64,000 nt of DNA from CAZXWN01 sp964644695 [NCBI: uncultured bacterium] (GTDB lineage Bacteria; UBP4; UBA4092): positions 558,001 through 622,000 of the forward strand of contig CAZXWN010000001.1 in NCBI GenBank assembly GCA_964644695.1, written 5' to 3'. This document shows positions 10,534 through 20,801 of the stretch, piece after piece (the first letter of the stretch is position 1; each line of letters begins with the position of its first letter). The notes below the pieces were generated by a model. It did not search any database. It was not told the DNA's origin and saw nothing but the letters and a program-made list of their open reading frames with translations. The position numbers and the translations under genes were made by a program.

Positions 10534-12069
10534 TTATTTCTTCTGTTGAAAATAGAACTGTATTGCTTTTACCAGACCAGCAATTGTATATTCTGAAGCT
10601 TCAATAGAAACCTTTAATTTATTTTCTTCCATTGTTTTTGATGTAATAGGTCCAATAGAAGCAAAAATAGTTTTCCCTTTCATCAAATCCAAAACATGAT
10701 CAGGCGTCATTTTAATAAAATTAGTTACTGTGGATGAGCTGGTAAATGTAACCACATCGGGAAGATTAATACCACTACTCCATTGTTCACAAATACCCCT
10801 ATCAGGAACCGCAGGCTTCGTTTCATAAACAGGAACAACATCCACCAAAACACCCCGCATACGCAGCCCTTCCGGAAGAACATCACGCGCTGACAAAGCC
10901 CTTAGAATCAATACCTTTTTATTCTTCAAATCATACTCATCAAGTTTTTTTAAAAGTGATTCTGCTACGTACTCATCAGGTATACAATCCGAAGTTATAC
11001 CGTATTTTTTAAGTTCCAAAGCCGTTGCTAGACCAATCACACCAACTTTTGCAGAACCTAACGAACGGGTATCAAGGTTCCTTTTTTCCATCAGGTAATT
11101 GAAAAAATATTCCACACCATTTTGGCTGGTAAAAAGAACCCAGTCATATTGGCAAAGATTAGAAATTGCTTTATCCAGTAGTCTGTAATCAGAAAGAGAT
11201 GTGATTTGAATGGTAGGATATTCTAAAACCGTTGCACCCTGTTCTTGTAATAAAGCTGACAATTTACCGATTTGTTGTCGAGTCCTTGTTACTAAAATCT
11301 TTTTCCCCCATAAAGGTCTGGTTTCAAACCAATTTAACTTTTCCCGATAATTCACAACATTTCCAACAACAATAACCACAGGATGAGTAATACCTGCCTT
11401 CTCGACATCCCCCACAATGGTATTCAGGTTACCAATAATAGTTTTCTGTTTTGGCGTAGTACCTCTGTGTATAACAGCAACAGGAGTGTCTTCGGATAGT
11501 CCCCCAGCAATAAGATGCTTCATAATTACGGAAAGATTACCCATCCCCATTAAAATCACCAACGTGTTCTCACTTTTTGCTAGTTGTTCCCAATTCACAA
11601 GACTCTCATCTTTCAATGGGTCTTCATGTCCTGTTACAACAGTGAAGCCAGAGACACACTCGCGATGGGTAACAGGAATTCCGGCATAGGCAGGAACAGC
11701 TATGGATGAAGATATCCCCGGGATTATCTCGAACGATATTCCAGCATCAAAAAGACATTCTCCCTCTTCCGCACCGCGTCCAAAAATAAAAGGATCTCCA
11801 CCTTTTAAGCGACAAACTATTTTACCTTCCCGGGCTTTATCAACTAATAACTGATTAATTTTATTTTGCGGTAGGGTATGTTTTCCTGCTGTTTTACCCA
11901 CATTTATCAATTCGGCCTGAGGGTTTGCATACTGCAGTAAAAACTCATTTACCAGTTGGTCATATACAATTACATCAGATTTTTCTATACAATTAAGGCC
12001 TCTTACGGTAATTAAGTCCAAATCACCAGGACCAGCTCCAACCAGATATACGATCCCTTGTTCATTCAT
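10534..12069 (-). CDS. cobA-hemD: Fused uroporphyrinogen-III C-methyltransferase / uroporphyrinogen-III synthase
   Basis: The 511-residue fusion joins two consecutive tetrapyrrole steps. Residues 1 to ~245 are SUMT (CobA), with VGAGPGDLDLITVRG, YDQLV and RLKGGDPFIFGRGAEE; it makes precorrin-2 with two SAM molecules. Residues ~255-511 are HemD, starting KKILVTRTRQQIGKL, which closes and inverts ring D of hydroxymethylbilane. Such fusions occur in Clostridia and some Deltaproteobacteria. The gene overlaps hemC by eight bases. Together with sirC it commits uroporphyrinogen to siroheme or anaerobic corrinoids. Confidence 0.94.
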   Translation of the reverse strand: MNEQGIVYLVGAGPGDLDLITVRGLNCIEKSDVIVYDQLVNEFLLQYANPQAELINVGKTAGKHTLPQNKINQLLVDKAREGKIVCRLKGGDPFIFGRGAEEGECLFDAGISFEIIPGISSSIAVPAYAGIPVTHRECVSGFTVVTGHEDPLKDESLVNWEQLAKSENTLVILMGMGNLSVIMKHLIAGGLSEDTPVAVIHRGTTPKQKTIIGNLNTIVGDVEKAGITHPVVIVVGNVVNYREKLNWFETRPLWGKKILVTRTRQQIGKLSALLQEQGATVLEYPTIQITSLSDYRLLDKAISNLCQYDWVLFTSQNGVEYFFNYLMEKRNLDTRSLGSAKVGVIGLATALELKKYGITSDCIPDEYVAESLLKKLDEYDLKNKKVLILRALSARDVLPEGLRMRGVLVDVVPVYETKPAVPDRGICEQWSSGINLPDVVTFTSSSTVTNFIKMTPDHVLDLMKGKTIFASIGPITSKTMEENKLKVSIEASEYTIAGLVKAIQFYFQQKK

Positions 12070-13006
12070 ATGATTCGCAATCCTTTAATATCTTATCCCC
12101 ACCATTTTTTATAATTATTTCTGCCAACTCAATGCCCAATTCCGTATGATTATCTATATGTCCGTGTAATATTTCCCTTACATATTTTTTACCATCAGTA
12201 GAAGCTACTAAGCCTTGGACTTCAAGTCTATTATCAATGACATGAGCAAGACAAGCCACAGGAAGATTGCAACTGCCACCAAGCCTTTTTAAAAAAGACC
12301 TCTCACAGGACACTTCGATATTTGTTTTCGTATCATGGATAGACTGAAGAACATTGCGTATTTCAAAATCATCCTGGTGGCACTCTATTGCAAGGGCACC
12401 CTGGCCAACAGCTGGCAGCATTTCCTCACAATCGATATCCAAAACTTGATTGCTCACTATTTCTAAGCGATTCAATCCAGCTTTGGCTAGGATAATTGCA
12501 TCACAACAGCCATCCATCATCTTTCTGATTCTAGTGGGAACATTTCCCCGCATCAAAGTAACACTTACATAGGGGTTGTTTATTAAAAGTTGTGACTTAC
12601 GTCTAAGGCTGCTCGTTCCCACTTTATATCCCGCTGGCAATTGCTTCAGAAGTGGTTTTGAAGAATCATACTCAAAAGCTGTTTTCCAAACAATCACATC
12701 GTTCGCTTTTTCTCTTTTGGGTGTTGAACCAATCACAAGTTTTTCAGGCAATTGTATTGGCAAATCTTTCAGGCTATGAACTGCAAAACGAATATCTCTA
12801 TTCAAGATTCCAGTTTCCAGCTCCTGCGTAAACAAACCTTTTCCACCAATTTTACTTAATGACACATCCAATCTTTGGTCGCCTATTGTAAGAATCTCTT
12901 TAATCTGAAAATCAATTTGAGGACAGGATTTTTGCAATTGTCTAATAACGTCTCTAGTCTGCGCTAAAGCCAACTGACTACTTCTTGTGCCAACAGTACA
13001 AATCAT
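12062..13006 (-). CDS. hemC: Hydroxymethylbilane synthase (porphobilinogen deaminase)
   Basis: HemC polymerises four porphobilinogens into hydroxymethylbilane. The 314-residue protein has the N-terminal TRSSQLALAQT block, FTQELE, AVHSLKDLP, GTSSLRR and RGNVPTRIRK motifs, and the dipyrromethane-cofactor Cys in RLGGSCNLPVA near residue 240. It overlaps hemA by four bases upstream and cobA/hemD by eight downstream. No hemB is visible in the window. Confidence 0.96.
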   Translation of the reverse strand: MICTVGTRSSQLALAQTRDVIRQLQKSCPQIDFQIKEILTIGDQRLDVSLSKIGGKGLFTQELETGILNRDIRFAVHSLKDLPIQLPEKLVIGSTPKREKANDVIVWKTAFEYDSSKPLLKQLPAGYKVGTSSLRRKSQLLINNPYVSVTLMRGNVPTRIRKMMDGCCDAIILAKAGLNRLEIVSNQVLDIDCEEMLPAVGQGALAIECHQDDFEIRNVLQSIHDTKTNIEVSCERSFLKRLGGSCNLPVACLAHVIDNRLEVQGLVASTDGKKYVREILHGHIDNHTELGIELAEIIIKNGGDKILKDCESYE

Positions 13007-14310
13007 AAATCCTCACGGCCCTTGGGAGGCAAATGAATTTTGTTAATATCCAATTCAAACAAATCAACCAATGACTTGGCATAATAATACCCATTCCCAG
13101 AAATAGTTGACTTCTTCAATGTTGCGATCGGTTTATGTAATATTTGAGCAGAGATTCTATTTACTAATTTATTCAGAATAATGCGTTCATTTTTATCTAA
13201 ATCAGGCAGTTTGTTAAATACCTTTTTCAATTCTCTATCTGTTATTTCCTTAAACTCTTCTTTCAGCTCTCTGATAAGAGGATTGACGGATTGAGCAATA
13301 TACCAGCTGAGATACTCTTTCAATTCATTTTCAATAATCAACTCACACTTACCCAACTCCATTTGGCGACGATTTAATCCTTGTTGAATAATTTTATTCA
13401 AATCATCAATATTAAAAAGAATTACATTTTCAATTTGATTCAAATCAGGATCTATATCCCTTGGCATTGCAATATCAACCATAACAAGCGGACGCCCAGA
13501 CCTATATTGAATGTATTTCTCAGCATCTTTTTTGTAAAGCACTATTTCAGGGGTACTGGTTGAACTTATTACGATATCAACATCCTGAAGAGTTGGTAAC
13601 ACCTGTTCCAAGGTTATTGGAATCCCATTATATTTCTCTGAAATACTTTTTGTCTTTTGGTAGTTCCGATTTGCTATAAAAACTTGGGATACACCTTCTT
13701 TTATCAAGTATTTTAGTGTTAATTCCCCAGCATCTCCGGCTCCGATCACTAATACTTTTTTATCATTCAAATCATTTAATATCTCAACAGCTTGATGAAC
13801 TGCCGCCGAACTTATTGATGTTATCCCCTGATGAATTCGAGTTTGGCTTTTAACTTTTTTTGCCACAAAAAAAGATCTCTGAAATAACTCATTAAACAAA
13901 GCACCCGCATAACCATTTTTCTTAGATATTTCATAAGCTTCTTTTACTTGCCCAAGTATTTGAGATTCACCAATCACCATACTATCCAGGCTGGAGACAA
14001 CTCTAAACAAATGTTTAACAACTCCTGGACCGTGATGTATATATAGATAATTTGACAAGTCATCCGTAGAAACAAAATATTTTTTAGATATTATTTGTTT
14101 TATTTTCACAACAGACTCAGAAAAATTACTTTTAGTTGTGGCGTATATTTCCATTCGATTACAGGTCGATAAAATAACAATTTCATTCAGGTTTGCTTCT
14201 GAATGGAATTGTTCCAGAGTATTCACCAATACGTCTCGATTAAAACAAAGCTTTTCTCTCAGCTCAATGGGGGCTTTATGGTGGCTTATACCAACATTAA
14301 TTATATTCAT
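13003..14310 (-). CDS. hemA: Glutamyl-tRNA reductase
   Basis: This NADPH-dependent reductase of 435 residues turns glutamyl-tRNA into glutamate-1-semialdehyde, the first committed step of C5 tetrapyrrole synthesis. The catalytic Cys is in the LSTCNRMEIYA motif at about residue 50, GESQILGQVKEAY follows, and the NADPH-binding VIGAGDAGEL is near residue 187. A long C-terminal helical dimerisation region follows. Its start overlaps the sirC stop (ATGA), so translation is likely coupled. Confidence 0.96.
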   Translation of the reverse strand: MNIINVGISHHKAPIELREKLCFNRDVLVNTLEQFHSEANLNEIVILSTCNRMEIYATTKSNFSESVVKIKQIISKKYFVSTDDLSNYLYIHHGPGVVKHLFRVVSSLDSMVIGESQILGQVKEAYEISKKNGYAGALFNELFQRSFFVAKKVKSQTRIHQGITSISSAAVHQAVEILNDLNDKKVLVIGAGDAGELTLKYLIKEGVSQVFIANRNYQKTKSISEKYNGIPITLEQVLPTLQDVDIVISSTSTPEIVLYKKDAEKYIQYRSGRPLVMVDIAMPRDIDPDLNQIENVILFNIDDLNKIIQQGLNRRQMELGKCELIIENELKEYLSWYIAQSVNPLIRELKEEFKEITDRELKKVFNKLPDLDKNERIILNKLVNRISAQILHKPIATLKKSTISGNGYYYAKSLVDLFELDINKIHLPPKGREDL

Positions 14311-14999
14311 ATCTTTTTATCTTTAAGTATTTGACGAATTACCTTTCCCATTTTTCGATCCAATTGGGTAAAGGCCTCAGATTGAGGAGTGGTCTTCAAT
14401 AGATTCAAAGTATCTTCATTAAGTATTTCAATAAATATGTGTTCTCTGTCGTTAATATTTAATATTTTCATTTTTTTTAATGCTACACGCCATTTCTCAA
14501 TCCAGTTTACAAAAACTGTAAACTCAGGCCCAATTTCTTTCTCATAATATTTCCGAAACCATTTAGATAAAGCAGGAGCTCTACCAGAAGTAGAAAATGA
14601 AACAACTAAAGATTCTCTTATAATCATAGATGGGACTTGGAAATGGCACAATTCAGGCGTATCTACAATATTTACCAAAGGAGTAACATTTATAGCTTCA
14701 TTGTAAACTGCCGCGTTTACATTGGTATCACCCGTGGCACCAAAAACAAGATAAGCGGACTTTAGATCACCTGGCTCATATTCTCTATTTATGTGGTTTA
14801 GATTATATTTTTTGACTAAAGCTGTCAGGCCTTCAGATAAAACAGGGGAAATTATAATAATATCTGCGCCCGTGCCAATGAGATTCTTTATCTTTTGGAA
14901 AGCTATTTTTCCACCTCCAACGACAACACACCTCTTCCCTCTTAAATTAAGCATGACAGGATAATGATGTAAGCTGGATTCAGTCATTGGTAGTATCAT
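14307..14999 (-). CDS. sirC: Precorrin-2 dehydrogenase / sirohydrochlorin ferrochelatase-type protein
   Basis: The 230-residue protein resembles Met8p and the N-terminal half of CysG, which oxidise precorrin-2 with NAD (and in some members insert iron) to form siroheme. The N terminus reads HYPVMLNLRGKRCVVVGGGKIA, a Rossmann nucleotide-binding turn, and FSTSGRAPALSKWFR near residue 135 is the typical siroheme synthase block. It follows clpB with a one-base TAATG overlap and precedes hemA with four bases of overlap. Whether it has chelatase activity is unknown. Confidence 0.88.
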   Translation of the reverse strand: MILPMTESSLHHYPVMLNLRGKRCVVVGGGKIAFQKIKNLIGTGADIIIISPVLSEGLTALVKKYNLNHINREYEPGDLKSAYLVFGATGDTNVNAAVYNEAINVTPLVNIVDTPELCHFQVPSMIIRESLVVSFSTSGRAPALSKWFRKYYEKEIGPEFTVFVNWIEKWRVALKKMKILNINDREHIFIEILNEDTLNLLKTTPQSEAFTQLDRKMGKVIRQILKDKKI

Positions 15000-17587
15000 T
15001 ATCTCTTTTTAAAGAGATACTTTCCATCTTCCATATCGATTAATATGCTATCGCCATCAACTATTTCTCCAGATAACAATTTCATGGCCAAGGGATCTTG
15101 TATTTTTTTAATAATTACTCGTTTCAAAGGTCTTGCTCCATATAAAGGGTCAAAACCATCTAAAGCCAAGAACTCTCCAGCCATACTACTCAACTGTAGA
15201 TCTATATGACGGTCAGACAATCTTTCTCGAAGATGAGTTATTTGTATATTAACTATTTCTTTTATGTGATCTAAGCTCAGTTTATTAAATATAATAATGT
15301 CATCAATTCTATTAAGAAATTCAGGTTTAAAGTGCCCCCTTAGGGCATTTAAAACTTGTTGCTTTGAGTCTTTATCATCAAAACCTTCTGGCAAATTAGT
15401 TATAAACTGACTTCCAATATTAGAGGTCATAATTATCAAGGTATTTTTGAAATCAACAATTCTACCCTGCCCATCGGTCAAACGACCATCTTCCAATATT
15501 TGCAGCAAGACATTGAACACATCAGAATGAGCTTTTTCTATTTCATCAAATAAGACGACAGAATATGGACGGCGTCTTACAGCCTCTGTAAGCTGTCCAC
15601 CTTCCTCATATCCAACATAACCCGGAGGGGCACCAATGAGCCGAGAAACGGTGTGCTTCTCCATATATTCTGACATATCAATTCTTACCATTGATTCTTC
15701 GTCATCAAACAAAAACTCAGCCAAAGAACGAGCCAATTCAGTTTTTCCCACTCCGGTGGGCCCCATAAATAAAAAGGAACCAATGGGGCGATTGGGGTCA
15801 GCTATACCAGCTCTAGATCTTCTTACTGCATTCGAAACTGATTCAATGGCCTCATCTTGACCCAAAACGCGACTTTTCAGCCTTTGTTCCATATTTAAAA
15901 GTTTTTTAACTTCAGACTCAAGCATCCTTGAAACGGGAATACCTGTCCATTTGGAAACAATATCAGCAATATCTTCCTCATCAACTTCTTCTTTTAACAT
16001 TTTCTGATTTTTTTGGATATCAATGAGCTTTTTATTTAACACTTCTATTTCTTTAGAGAGGCCAACTAACTCACCATACTTTATTTTTGCAGCGGCTTCA
16101 TAATCACCAGCCCGCTCCGCATTTTGCTCATCGATTTTGGCCGTTTCGATTTTTTCTTTGAGTTGATGGATTTGATTTAATGTGTCTTTTTCGAGCAACC
16201 AATGAGACTTCATTGATTTACTACTTTCTTTCAAGTTTGCCAATTCTCTGTCAATTTGTGTCAGTTTATCTACGGATGATGAATCCGTATCTTTTTTTAC
16301 ACCTTCCCGTTCAATCTCTAATTGGCGTATTTTCCGTTTAACCTCATCTAATTCTGTAGGCATACTATCAATTTCAATCCGTAATCGTGAAGAGGCCTCA
16401 TCTACTAAATCAATTGCTTTATCTGGTAAAAAACGGTCAGTTATATATCGATGTGATAAGAGCACGGCTGACACCAACGCTGCATCTTTTATTTTTATTC
16501 CATGGAATAATTCGTATTTTTCTTTCAGTCCTCGGAGAATAGAAATCGTATCTTCAACAGAAGGCTCACCAACATATACCTGTTGAAATCGTCGTTCCAG
16601 AGCAGCATCTTTCTCAATATGCTTTCGATATTCATCCAAGGTTGTTGCACCAATACAACGCAACTCACCCCGTGCCAATGCTGGTTTCAACATATTAGAG
16701 GCATCCATGGCGCCTTCGGCGGCTCCAGCACCAACCAATGTATGTAATTCATCGATGAAAAGTATAATTTCACCTTCAGAAGTCTGAACTTCCTTTAATA
16801 CAGCTTTCAGACGATCTTCAAACTCGCCACGATATTTTGCACCAGCAATCAGTGCTCCCATATCAAGAGCTATGAGTTTCTTATCTTTGAGAGACTCAGG
16901 AACATCACCTGAAATAATACGTTGCGCCAGTCCTTCAACAATGGCTGTCTTACCTACCCCTGGTTCACCAATCAATACAGGGTTATTTTTAGTACGTCGA
17001 GATAATACTTGAACGACTCGACGAACCTCTTCATCTCTTCCAATTACAGGATCTAATTTATTATTTTGAGCCAACAATGTCAGATCCCGTCCGTATCGTT
17101 GCAATGCCTGGTATTTATCTTCTGGACTTGCATCAGTAACTCTCTGACTACCACGAATTGTTTTTAAAACACTTAAGATATTTTCTTTATTAATTCCATA
17201 TTTTCGCAATAGATTTGCCGTAGGCGATTTATCGTTTATGACTGTCATAGCCAAAAAGATATGCTCAGTGCTCACAAACTCATCTTTCAACAATTCAGCT
17301 TCTTTGAAAGAATTATCCAAGACTGATTTCAAACGGTTAGATAGATACAATTCACCACTACCACTTACAGAAGGGAAACGACGTATTTCAAGTTCAAGCT
17401 CTTTGTCTAATTGATCACGATTAATATTTAACTGAGATAAAATTGAGGGGATAACTCCCTTATCCTGCCTACATAATGCTAACAGTAAGTGCTCGACATC
17501 AATTTGTTGGTGGGAAAAAGATTGTGCAATTGATTGAGCTTCTGAGAGCGCTTCCTGGGACTTCATGGTAAATTTATCAAAACGCAT
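14999..17587 (-). CDS. clpB: ATP-dependent disaggregase ClpB
   Basis: The 862-residue hexameric AAA+ chaperone resolves protein aggregates with DnaK. The order is: N-terminal Clp repeat domain (1-~145), AAA1 with Walker A GEPGVGKT, a long coiled-coil middle domain (~400-525) that distinguishes ClpB from ClpA and ClpC, then AAA2 with GPTGVGKTE and [19 protein letters not shown]. The start codon follows GGAGG about nine bases away. It lies 21 bases after tyrA and is joined to the heme genes; this company is metabolic rather than heat-shock, and I see no CIRCE-like element upstream. Confidence 0.97.
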   Translation of the reverse strand: MRFDKFTMKSQEALSEAQSIAQSFSHQQIDVEHLLLALCRQDKGVIPSILSQLNINRDQLDKELELEIRRFPSVSGSGELYLSNRLKSVLDNSFKEAELLKDEFVSTEHIFLAMTVINDKSPTANLLRKYGINKENILSVLKTIRGSQRVTDASPEDKYQALQRYGRDLTLLAQNNKLDPVIGRDEEVRRVVQVLSRRTKNNPVLIGEPGVGKTAIVEGLAQRIISGDVPESLKDKKLIALDMGALIAGAKYRGEFEDRLKAVLKEVQTSEGEIILFIDELHTLVGAGAAEGAMDASNMLKPALARGELRCIGATTLDEYRKHIEKDAALERRFQQVYVGEPSVEDTISILRGLKEKYELFHGIKIKDAALVSAVLLSHRYITDRFLPDKAIDLVDEASSRLRIEIDSMPTELDEVKRKIRQLEIEREGVKKDTDSSSVDKLTQIDRELANLKESSKSMKSHWLLEKDTLNQIHQLKEKIETAKIDEQNAERAGDYEAAAKIKYGELVGLSKEIEVLNKKLIDIQKNQKMLKEEVDEEDIADIVSKWTGIPVSRMLESEVKKLLNMEQRLKSRVLGQDEAIESVSNAVRRSRAGIADPNRPIGSFLFMGPTGVGKTELARSLAEFLFDDEESMVRIDMSEYMEKHTVSRLIGAPPGYVGYEEGGQLTEAVRRRPYSVVLFDEIEKAHSDVFNVLLQILEDGRLTDGQGRIVDFKNTLIIMTSNIGSQFITNLPEGFDDKDSKQQVLNALRGHFKPEFLNRIDDIIIFNKLSLDHIKEIVNIQITHLRERLSDRHIDLQLSSMAGEFLALDGFDPLYGARPLKRVIIKKIQDPLAMKLLSGEIVDGDSILIDMEDGKYLFKKR

Positions 17588-17608
17588 AAATCCAATCCTC
17601 CCGATTTC

Positions 17609-18493
17609 TTATTTATTATTAATTTTACTATTTCTTACATCTCGTGCTTTGTTAAAAAATTCATACATTCCATGACTGTCAGATTTCTCAATTAAATTAT
17701 GGAACTGTGCCAAAGTAGATTCCATTTGAGTTACAGCTTCTAATAGATTTTCTCTATTCTCAATACAAATATCCGACCAAATTTGGGGATGGCTGGCGGC
17801 AATCCGTGTAGTATCCTTGAAACCAGAAGAAGCCAAATTATTCGGATTTGCCCATTTCTCATCCAGACTCTCAATGGCATTGACTAAAACAGAAGACACA
17901 ATATGGGGAAGATGACTATACATAGCTACAGACCTGTCATGGTCCTCTGGAGACATTTCTATGGTATGACAACCGACAGCTTCCCACAGTTTTTTTAATT
18001 TTTCTAACGATTGTGATGAAGTTTCTACTGTTGGAGTTAATACGCAGGTAGCACCTTGATATAGGCAATGAGTGGCCGCATCAACTCCTGATTTCTCAGA
18101 ACCACACATGGGATGACTCCCAATAAATTCTACTTTGGATGACAAATCAAAGAGCTGCTTATTTATGATTTTTACAACACCCAACTTTGTACTCCCCACA
18201 TCAGTCAAAACAGTTGGAGGAGATACAAAGGGCAGTATTTGCTTCACTAAAGAAAGGGTTGTAAGCACAGGTACACATAAAACCACGATATCAGCATCCT
18301 TGAGCCCTTCTTCAAAAGATGTAGTAGCGATATCTATAGCTCCGACATCAACAGCATCTTGTAATCGTTGAGGATTACGACCAATACCATAGACATAATC
18401 AGCCAAATGACACTTTCGCAATGCCATCCCCAAGGATCCACCCATCAATCCCACGCCAATTAAGCTTATTTTATGAAACATAGTTGGAGTCAT
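17609..18493 (-). CDS. tyrA: Prephenate dehydrogenase
   Basis: TyrA oxidatively decarboxylates prephenate to 4-hydroxyphenylpyruvate for tyrosine synthesis. The 294-residue protein has the Rossmann motif GVGLMGGSLGMAL at about residues 13-25, TDVGSTK near 97 and FIGSHPMCGSEKSG near 125. It lacks a chorismate mutase or ACT domain. It lies in hisC-aroF-tyrA order, with a 100-base gap after aroF that holds a hairpin and a TATAAT, and 21 bases before clpB. Confidence 0.95.
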   Translation of the reverse strand: MTPTMFHKISLIGVGLMGGSLGMALRKCHLADYVYGIGRNPQRLQDAVDVGAIDIATTSFEEGLKDADIVVLCVPVLTTLSLVKQILPFVSPPTVLTDVGSTKLGVVKIINKQLFDLSSKVEFIGSHPMCGSEKSGVDAATHCLYQGATCVLTPTVETSSQSLEKLKKLWEAVGCHTIEMSPEDHDRSVAMYSHLPHIVSSVLVNAIESLDEKWANPNNLASSGFKDTTRIAASHPQIWSDICIENRENLLEAVTQMESTLAQFHNLIEKSDSHGMYEFFNKARDVRNSKINNK

Positions 18494-18513
18494 GGTTAAT
18501 ATCTCTACATACT

Positions 18514-18542
18514 ATTATATAGAAATTAAGGGGTTCCCCATA
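18514..18542 (-). promoter_or_regulatory. Possible promoter upstream of tyrA
   Basis: On the minus strand a perfect TATAAT (18514-18519) lies about 21 bases before the tyrA start. The -35 at 17-base spacing is TATGGG, a poor match. It could provide separate transcription of tyrA-clpB and the heme genes. The evidence is moderate because only the -10 is good. Confidence 0.4.
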
Positions 18543-18546
18543 AGTA

Positions 18547-18576
18547 GTGCCTTCCGAATAAAATCTCGGAAGGCAC
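18547..18576 (-). other. Stable hairpin between aroF and tyrA
   Basis: An 11-bp perfect stem (GTGCCTTCCGA with its complement) around an 8-base loop lies 17 bases after the aroF stop. No T run follows on either strand, so it is not a standard intrinsic terminator. It could stabilise or process the aroF 3' end or cause partial attenuation inside the aromatic operon. Confidence 0.6.
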
Positions 18577-18593
18577 CGATATCCTAAAACAAA

Positions 18594-19607
18594 CTAGATT
18601 TCTCGCCCAATGGCTCTGGCAATCAATTGGACTTGAGATACTAAATGAGCATACTTTTCAGGTAACAACGATTGGGCGCCATCAGACAAAGCCTTTTCAG
18701 GTTCAGGATGAACCTCAATCATTAATCCGTCAGCACCCGCAGCAACAGATGCCATGGACATGGGCTCCACCAATCGCCAATTACCTGTCGCCTGACTTGG
18801 GTCAACAATAACTGGTAAATGACTCAGATGTTTCAATACAGGAATAGCCGATATATCTAAAGTATTACGTGTCGCTTTTTCAAAGGTACGAATACCGCGT
18901 TCACACAGAATTACCTGATTATTACCTCGAGATAATATATACTCTGCAGCCAAGAGATATTCTTCAACAGTGGAACTTAATCCACGTTTAAGAATAACAG
19001 GTTTCTGTAGTGTGCCCACTTCTTTCAGTAATGCATAATTATGTTGATTATGTGTTCCAATTTGAAGAATATCGACATAGCGCGCGACAAGCTCAACATC
19101 TCGAGTATCCATGACCTCAGATACAACAGATAGGCCGGTTGCTCTTCTGGCTTCATCAAGAAGTTTTAATCCTTCTTCACCCAGCCCCTGAAAACTATAG
19201 GGTGATGTTCTGGGTTTAAATGCTCCACCTCTTAAAACTGTGGCGCCTGCGGCCTTGACGGCGTTGGCGGTTTTCATTAATTGTTCTGGATTCTCGATTG
19301 AACAAGGTCCTGCAATCAAAACAATTTTATTACCACCAAATTCAACTTTATTTACATGGACAATAGTATCATCGTGTTTGAATTCTCGACTCGCAAGTTT
19401 AAAAGGCTTCAGGATGGACATCACATGTTCAACGCCAGGGGTAGATTGGAATGATCGCTCACGGATTAACCGTTCATCACCAATGACGCCCACAATAGTT
19501 CGTTCGATTCCACGAGAGATATGCGGCGTTAAACCCATCTCGCGGATTCGACTTAATAAATGGTCGATTTGTTCTTCTGAAGCATCAGGTCGTAATACGA
19601 TGATCAT
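18594..19607 (-). CDS. aroF: 3-deoxy-7-phosphoheptulonate synthase (DAHP synthase, AroA-I-beta type)
   Basis: This enzyme condenses PEP and erythrose-4-phosphate at the entry of the shikimate pathway. The 337-residue protein has an N-terminal ferredoxin-like regulatory domain (about 1-70, MIIVLRPDASEEQIDHLL) and a TIM-barrel catalytic domain with AGPCSIEN, GGAFKPRTSPYSFQG, the KRG segment near residue 205 and VDPSQATG. The N-terminal extension is the type often used for feedback inhibition by tyrosine or phenylalanine. It lies 15 bases after hisC. Confidence 0.95.
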   Translation of the reverse strand: MIIVLRPDASEEQIDHLLSRIREMGLTPHISRGIERTIVGVIGDERLIRERSFQSTPGVEHVMSILKPFKLASREFKHDDTIVHVNKVEFGGNKIVLIAGPCSIENPEQLMKTANAVKAAGATVLRGGAFKPRTSPYSFQGLGEEGLKLLDEARRATGLSVVSEVMDTRDVELVARYVDILQIGTHNQHNYALLKEVGTLQKPVILKRGLSSTVEEYLLAAEYILSRGNNQVILCERGIRTFEKATRNTLDISAIPVLKHLSHLPVIVDPSQATGNWRLVEPMSMASVAAGADGLMIEVHPEPEKALSDGAQSLLPEKYAHLVSQVQLIARAIGREI

Positions 19608-19622
19608 ATATACCCATTCTGA

Positions 19623-20717
19623 TCAGGATTTGATAACTTGTGCCAAACTTTCAACAAATCTCTTATTCTCTTCCATCGTTCCGATAGTAACTCTGATACA
19701 AGTGGGAAGCTTATACATACCCATGGGTCTTACAATAACACCCAGTTGAAGCATTTTTTGATAAATATCCATACCATTTTTCAGGGTATCAATCAAAATA
19801 AAATTACCCTCAGTTTCAACATAAGGAAGCCCTAACTTAGCCATTTCAGAGTAAATATAGTTTTTACCTTCAGTATTTAAATTGGCGCATTTGACAACAT
19901 AATCCTGATCATCCAATGCGGCCTCTGCGGCAAACATAGCAATCCGATTCACATTGAATGGAGTACGAACGCGATTAAAATCAGTAATCAATTGTGCATC
20001 AGCAAACCCATATCCCACCCGTAGCCCGGCTAAACCATAAATTTTGGAAAAAGTTCTGAGAACCATTACATTCTTACCGGCTTTCAGATAATTCAAACTC
20101 TGGGTATAATCGGGACGAGTTACAAATTCATAGTAGGCTTCATCAAAAACTACCAGCACAGAGTCTGGAATGGATTTCATGAATTCATCCGTTTCGGCCT
20201 GTGTGAGCATGGTACCCGTCGGATTGTTGGGATTACAGATAAATACAATCCGGGTCTTATCATTAATTGCCTTTTTCATTGCAGGAAGATCGTGATGATA
20301 TTTATTTTTGGCGGGAACAATAACAGGTTTAGCACCCGCAGCCTGAACGGCCATTTCATACCGAACAAAAGCAAGCTCAGAAATAATAGCTTCATCACCT
20401 GGTTCGAGAATGAGTTGAGTGAGTAAACTTACTATTTCATCAGACCCATTTCCGATAGTGATTTGTTCCGGTGCAACGCCATGAATGGAGGCCAATTTTT
20501 TGCGAAGATCATAACCGCTTCCATCTGGATAATAGTTCATATCCGAAGCTTTTTCTTTGATGACCTGAATAGCCTTGGGAGATGGACCCAGGGGATTTTC
20601 ATTACTGGCCAGTTTGATAATATTTGTGATACCCAGTTCGCGTTCCAGCTCTTCCACGGGTTTTCCCGGATTATAGGGCTGAATAGGTTCAATACATTTT
20701 CGGATTCGTGTTGGCAT
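19623..20717 (-). CDS. hisC: Histidinol-phosphate / aromatic aminotransferase (HisC family)
   Basis: This PLP class I/II aminotransferase has 364 residues when started at the ATG at 20717, which has AAGGAAGG ten bases upstream. A longer frame back to 20762 would begin at or upstream of the predicted transcription start and is rejected. Visible motifs are ASNENPLGPSPKA, CNPNNPTGT, the PLP lysine in LRTFSKIYGLAGLRVGY, and a C-terminal RVTIGT. It sits with aroF and tyrA and not with his genes, so transamination of 4-hydroxyphenylpyruvate or phenylpyruvate is a likely second or main job, as known for HisC in the Bacillus aro region. Confidence 0.9.
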   Translation of the reverse strand: MPTRIRKCIEPIQPYNPGKPVEELERELGITNIIKLASNENPLGPSPKAIQVIKEKASDMNYYPDGSGYDLRKKLASIHGVAPEQITIGNGSDEIVSLLTQLILEPGDEAIISELAFVRYEMAVQAAGAKPVIVPAKNKYHHDLPAMKKAINDKTRIVFICNPNNPTGTMLTQAETDEFMKSIPDSVLVVFDEAYYEFVTRPDYTQSLNYLKAGKNVMVLRTFSKIYGLAGLRVGYGFADAQLITDFNRVRTPFNVNRIAMFAAEAALDDQDYVVKCANLNTEGKNYIYSEMAKLGLPYVETEGNFILIDTLKNGMDIYQKMLQLGVIVRPMGMYKLPTCIRVTIGTMEENKRFVESLAQVIKS

Positions 20718-20752
20718 AGAATCAGTACCTTCCTTATGGCATGATTTTCGTA

Positions 20753-20761
20753 AGTATAACA
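20753..20761 (-). promoter_or_regulatory. Extended -10 promoter of the hisC-aroF-tyrA unit
   Basis: On the minus strand TGTTATACT forms an extended -10 element, placing the transcript start near 20746 and a ~29-base leader before the hisC ATG at 20717. No good -35 is visible, which is acceptable for extended -10 promoters. Confidence 0.5.
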
Positions 20762-20801
20762 CAGGGAAATAAAGGCCTGTTTACTTACTATCATAAAGGA
20801 T

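Noticed and set aside
12576-12779. Antisense reading frames of 60-110 codons opposite hemC, ispG, pyrG and other genes
   Set aside because: They lie wholly inside strong genes, lack ribosome-binding sites and show no recognisable protein pattern.
18547-18576. Intrinsic terminator after aroF
   Set aside because: The stem is good but there is no T run on either strand, so it is listed only as a hairpin.
20718-20762. Longer N terminus for hisC beginning at 20762
   Set aside because: It lies at or upstream of the predicted extended -10, and the strong ribosome-binding site fits the ATG at 20717.
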